A stretch of 7,206 nt of DNA, from the NCBI GenBank assembly GCA_013694635.1, contig JACDCA010000379.1, positions 1-7,206 of the forward strand, read 5' to 3'. The position numbers were made by a program, and so were the translations under genes. The notes below the pieces were generated by a model, which was given only the letters and a program-made list of their open reading frames with translations, did no database searches and was not told where the DNA came from. The stretch's first letter is position 1, and the number at the start of each line of letters is the position of its first letter. Of this stretch, positions 5,426 to 7,206 are shown one piece after another. This DNA comes from Acidobacteriota bacterium. GTDB lineage: Bacteria; Acidobacteriota; Vicinamibacteria; Vicinamibacterales; 2-12-FULL-66-21.

Positions 5426-6478
5426 CTACCTCGTCGTCAGCAGCGCTGCTCTCACCGCGTTCCGGCCAACCGCGCTGCCAAGGACCCCGTGTGGCGTGCC
5501 GGCGGCGATTTCCATGGACACCCAGGTCGAGCCGGAGGCACGAAGCCTGGCGGCATAATCCTCGGCGGGCCCCAGTACACCGCTGCGATCGAGCTCCCCG
5601 ACGATGAAGTGGATCCGCGTCGTCTGGTGCGCATAGTCGCTGCCGCCCGTAACGATGGACTCCTGATCCCACCGGGCACTGAACGCCGGGTCGCTGCGGA
5701 AGCAGGGGCCGTCGTCGTAGATGCCGAATCCGCGATCGATGAATTGCCGGGTGTCGTCGGCGAACCAGTAGCGCTCCTCGCCGGGTCTGCGCAGACACGC
5801 CTTGGTCAATGCGCCATGAGGCGGACCGCCCGTCGGGATGACCGCGTCGAGGATGTCGTCGAGACCGTAGTGACTGAGAGCATAGGAGACCTGCGAAGCT
5901 CCGCCGCTGTTGCCGGTGATGCAGAATCCGCAGCGCCCGTTCGGCGACTGTGCGATGCCAAGCGGGAGAAAATGGGTCGCATGGATCCACTTGAAGGCTG
6001 TCGCGGGACGGCAGGCGAGACGGGCCGTGCCTGCGTCAGCGCCGCGGTCGGCTTCGAGCCAGTTGGCGTCCCATCGCAGTTGCACCACGCGGAAGCCGTC
6101 TGCGCGCAGCTGCTGCAGAAGCGTGTCGCGGTCGCCTCCGCCCAACGCATAGTTTTCACCACCGGACCCCGTGGTAAAGACGACGACGCCGCGCGGGGTC
6201 GTGGCGGGATTTGCGACGGCGACGAAGCCCGGGATCGTTCTGATCATTCCTGGACAGCTGACTTCAATCCCCTGGCAGACCTGTCCGGGCGGGCAGAGGG
6301 CGTCCTGTCCGCTAGTCATGCGGAGGGTTCCCAGCGTCAGGGTGAATCCTGGACTGGGGGGCGGATTCCCTCCGGCAGGCCCGCCGGTGACTGCGGCAGG
6401 AGCCGTGGGTCCGCCACAACCGGTCAACAGCATGCAGACCATTGTCACCAGCCGCAGGCGTCCGATTTTTGTCGTCAT
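5426..6478 (-). CDS. Putative lipoprotein with alpha/beta-hydrolase fold (serine hydrolase)
   Basis: A 350-residue envelope protein. The N-terminus MTTKIGRLRLVTMVCMLLTG leads to a lipobox LLTG-C with lipidated Cys21, then a Pro/Gly/Ala-rich linker (22-45). The rest looks like an alpha/beta hydrolase: strand GVVVFTTGSGG (97-107), VVQLRWDANW (131-140), nucleophile elbow ITGNSGGASQ (187-196, Ser191 in G-N-S-G-G), FIVGELDRSG (291-300, likely acid Asp297) and GTPHGVLGS (327-335, His330). Several cysteines (62, 68, 75, 156, 183, 186, 228, 259) suggest disulfides, in keeping with life outside the cytoplasm. ATG 6478 is chosen because the signal peptide begins there, although the frame extends further upstream across the spacer and antisense to ycnI. 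No specific substrate is recognised; an esterase or lipase role is possible. It is divergent from ycnI. Confidence 0.82.
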   Translation of the reverse strand: MTTKIGRLRLVTMVCMLLTGCGGPTAPAAVTGGPAGGNPPPSPGFTLTLGTLRMTSGQDALCPPGQVCQGIEVSCPGMIRTIPGFVAVANPATTPRGVVVFTTGSGGENYALGGGDRDTLLQQLRADGFRVVQLRWDANWLEADRGADAGTARLACRPATAFKWIHATHFLPLGIAQSPNGRCGFCITGNSGGASQVSYALSHYGLDDILDAVIPTGGPPHGALTKACLRRPGEERYWFADDTRQFIDRGFGIYDDGPCFRSDPAFSARWDQESIVTGGSDYAHQTTRIHFIVGELDRSGVLGPAEDYAARLRASGSTWVSMEIAAGTPHGVLGSAVGRNAVRAALLTTR

Positions 6479-6572
6479 GGGGGCTGCACGACTCGTCGAG
6501 CACTCGCCGTCTGAGTCTGTCGGGTTAGACAAGGAAACGGCCAGTCTGGTTAAAGGTGCCAGCTGGGCAGAT

Positions 6573-6595
6573 GTCCCGTCAAGCGGGACTACAAT
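6573..6595 (+). promoter_or_regulatory. Candidate promoter/operator upstream of ycnI (inverted repeat plus -10-like box)
   Basis: GTCCCG (6573-6578) and CGGGAC (6584-6589) form a perfect 6-bp inverted repeat with a 5-base spacer, immediately followed by TACAAT (6590-6595), a good -10 match (five of six to TATAAT) on the plus strand. No convincing -35 is seen at 17 bp. The 5' leader to the ycnI start would be about 80 nt. A repressor or activator site overlapping the promoter is plausible but unproven. The rest of the 202-bp divergent spacer (6479-6680) shows nothing else I can name. Confidence 0.3.
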
Positions 6596-6670
6596 GCTGG
6601 TCGCACGCAGCAGCGCGGCTCTCACTCGACTGTCGCGGCCCTGCAGAATCGGATCACTCCGCCACCATCG

Positions 6671-6675
6671 AGGAG
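6671..6675 (+). promoter_or_regulatory. Ribosome-binding site of ycnI
   Basis: AGGAG lies 5 nt before ATG 6681, the best Shine-Dalgarno match in the window. It fixes the ycnI start upstream of the frameshift and shows that the original gene began with the signal peptide read from 6681. Confidence 0.7.
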
Positions 6676-6680
6676 AGCAC

Positions 6681-7206
6681 ATGAGCAGGATCGCCGGGCT
6701 GGCGGCCATTGCGCTGCTGGCCGTGCTGTCGCCACGGCGCATGTCAGCATACGTCCCCGTGAGTCCAGGCCATCCGCCGAGGAGAAATATACCGTTCGCG
6801 TGCCGACCGAGGGGCAGGTGGCCACCGTGTCGGTTGAACTCGACATCCCGGAAGGGGTCACGGTGATCGATGTGCCGCAACCCGACGGAGCGAAGCACGA
6901 GATCACGAAGACCGGCGATCGAGTGACGTCGATCAAATGGCCCCGGGAGATCCCGCCAAAGCAGTCCGCGGACTTTCTGTTCACGGCGAGGAACCCCGCC
7001 GGCGAGCAGATCACGTGGAAGGTGCGGCAGAACTTCGCCGACGGGAAGTCGACACCCTGGACGCCTGGCACGAAGCTCGTCGCCAATCCCGCGGCCGCGC
7101 CCTTACCGGGCGGGCAGACCGGCACCGCGCAGAACGCGCCCGCGTCGGGAGAGGCGGCAAAGATCGAGGCGTGGCTGAAAGGCTATGACGATGCGTTCAA
7201 CGCAAA
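6681..7206 (+). pseudogene. ycnI: YcnI-like copper-binding protein (DUF1775) with frameshifted signal peptide; 3' end cut
   Basis: From ATG 6681 the sequence reads MSRIAGLAAIALLAVLS, a signal peptide, then loses frame. One base appears missing near 6730: moving to the frame beginning at GCC 6731 gives ATAHVSIRPRES and then about 158 uninterrupted codons of DUF1775 sequence, including RVPTEGQVATVSVELDIPEG, an ITWKVRQ strand and the DGKSTPW turn. In YcnI proteins the mature N-terminus begins with a conserved His (here AHVSIRP) that helps bind Cu(II) outside the cytoplasmic membrane. In the shifted frame no ATG, GTG or TTG lies upstream of the signal region after 6681; the first GTG, at 6800, would remove the copper-binding N-terminus. 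After a Gly/Ala/Pro linker, IEAWLKGYDDAFNAK looks like the first helix of an NTF2-like/SnoaL domain, cut by the window edge. The intact downstream frame means the lesion is very recent or a sequencing/assembly error. Confidence 0.85.

Noticed and set aside
5489..6514. A 341-codon open frame on the plus strand
   Set aside because: Antisense to the lipoprotein hydrolase, which has a lipobox and catalytic motifs; the plus reading has no recognisable domain.
6479..6898. Upstream extension of the lipoprotein gene on the minus strand to 490 residues
   Set aside because: It would bury the signal peptide and lipobox inside the protein and run antisense through ycnI.

Overview
The window is GC-rich bacterial DNA with tightly packed genes on both strands. 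The protein set (a CAX-type Ca2+/H+ exchanger, a stand-alone MEDS-domain protein, DUF5996, a BNR/sialidase-like propeller with a CxCC motif, a YHS-CopA relic, and a YcnI/DUF1775 protein with an extra C-terminal part) suggests an Acidobacteriota-like soil or aquatic bacterium. That assignment is inferred from the style of the proteins and was not tested by phylogeny. I see no rRNA, tRNA, CRISPR array, insertion sequence or phage gene.

Layout. Positions 1-1040 (minus) hold a Ca2+/H+ antiporter cut by the left edge. Positions 1085-1714 (plus, divergent) hold a lone MEDS sensory-domain protein. Positions 1715-1948 are intergenic and contain a decayed minus-strand fragment of a YCII/DGPF-type gene. 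Positions 1949-3498 (plus) carry a DUF5996 gene overlapped by 1 bp (TGATG) by a carboxylesterase/phospholipase-type alpha/beta hydrolase. A 69-residue zinc-ribbon protein (3558-3767) follows on the same strand and ends 4 bp from the stop of the next, convergent gene. Positions 3772-4989 (minus) encode an exported BNR-repeat beta-propeller. Positions 4996-5400 contain a scrambled relic of a YHS-domain copper P-type ATPase. Positions 5426-6478 (minus) encode a lipoprotein with an alpha/beta-hydrolase fold. After a 202-bp divergent spacer, 6681-7206 (plus) is a YcnI-like copper-binding gene with a frameshift in its signal peptide; it runs off the right edge.

How it fits together. The right half (about 3.8-7.2 kb) looks like a copper-handling neighbourhood in decay. 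The YHS-CopA transporter is reduced to an N-terminal YHS module fused to a short P-domain piece, followed by an 80-bp piece lying in the opposite orientation. The ycnI gene has a one-base frameshift. Between them the CxCC propeller and the serine-hydrolase lipoprotein are intact. The left half is ordinary: a cation exchanger, a possible sensor, and a small operon-like set (DUF5996, hydrolase, perhaps the zinc ribbon). The main observations are the cut-and-flipped copA relic, the ycnI frameshift, the YCII relic and the Cys/His cluster of the propeller.
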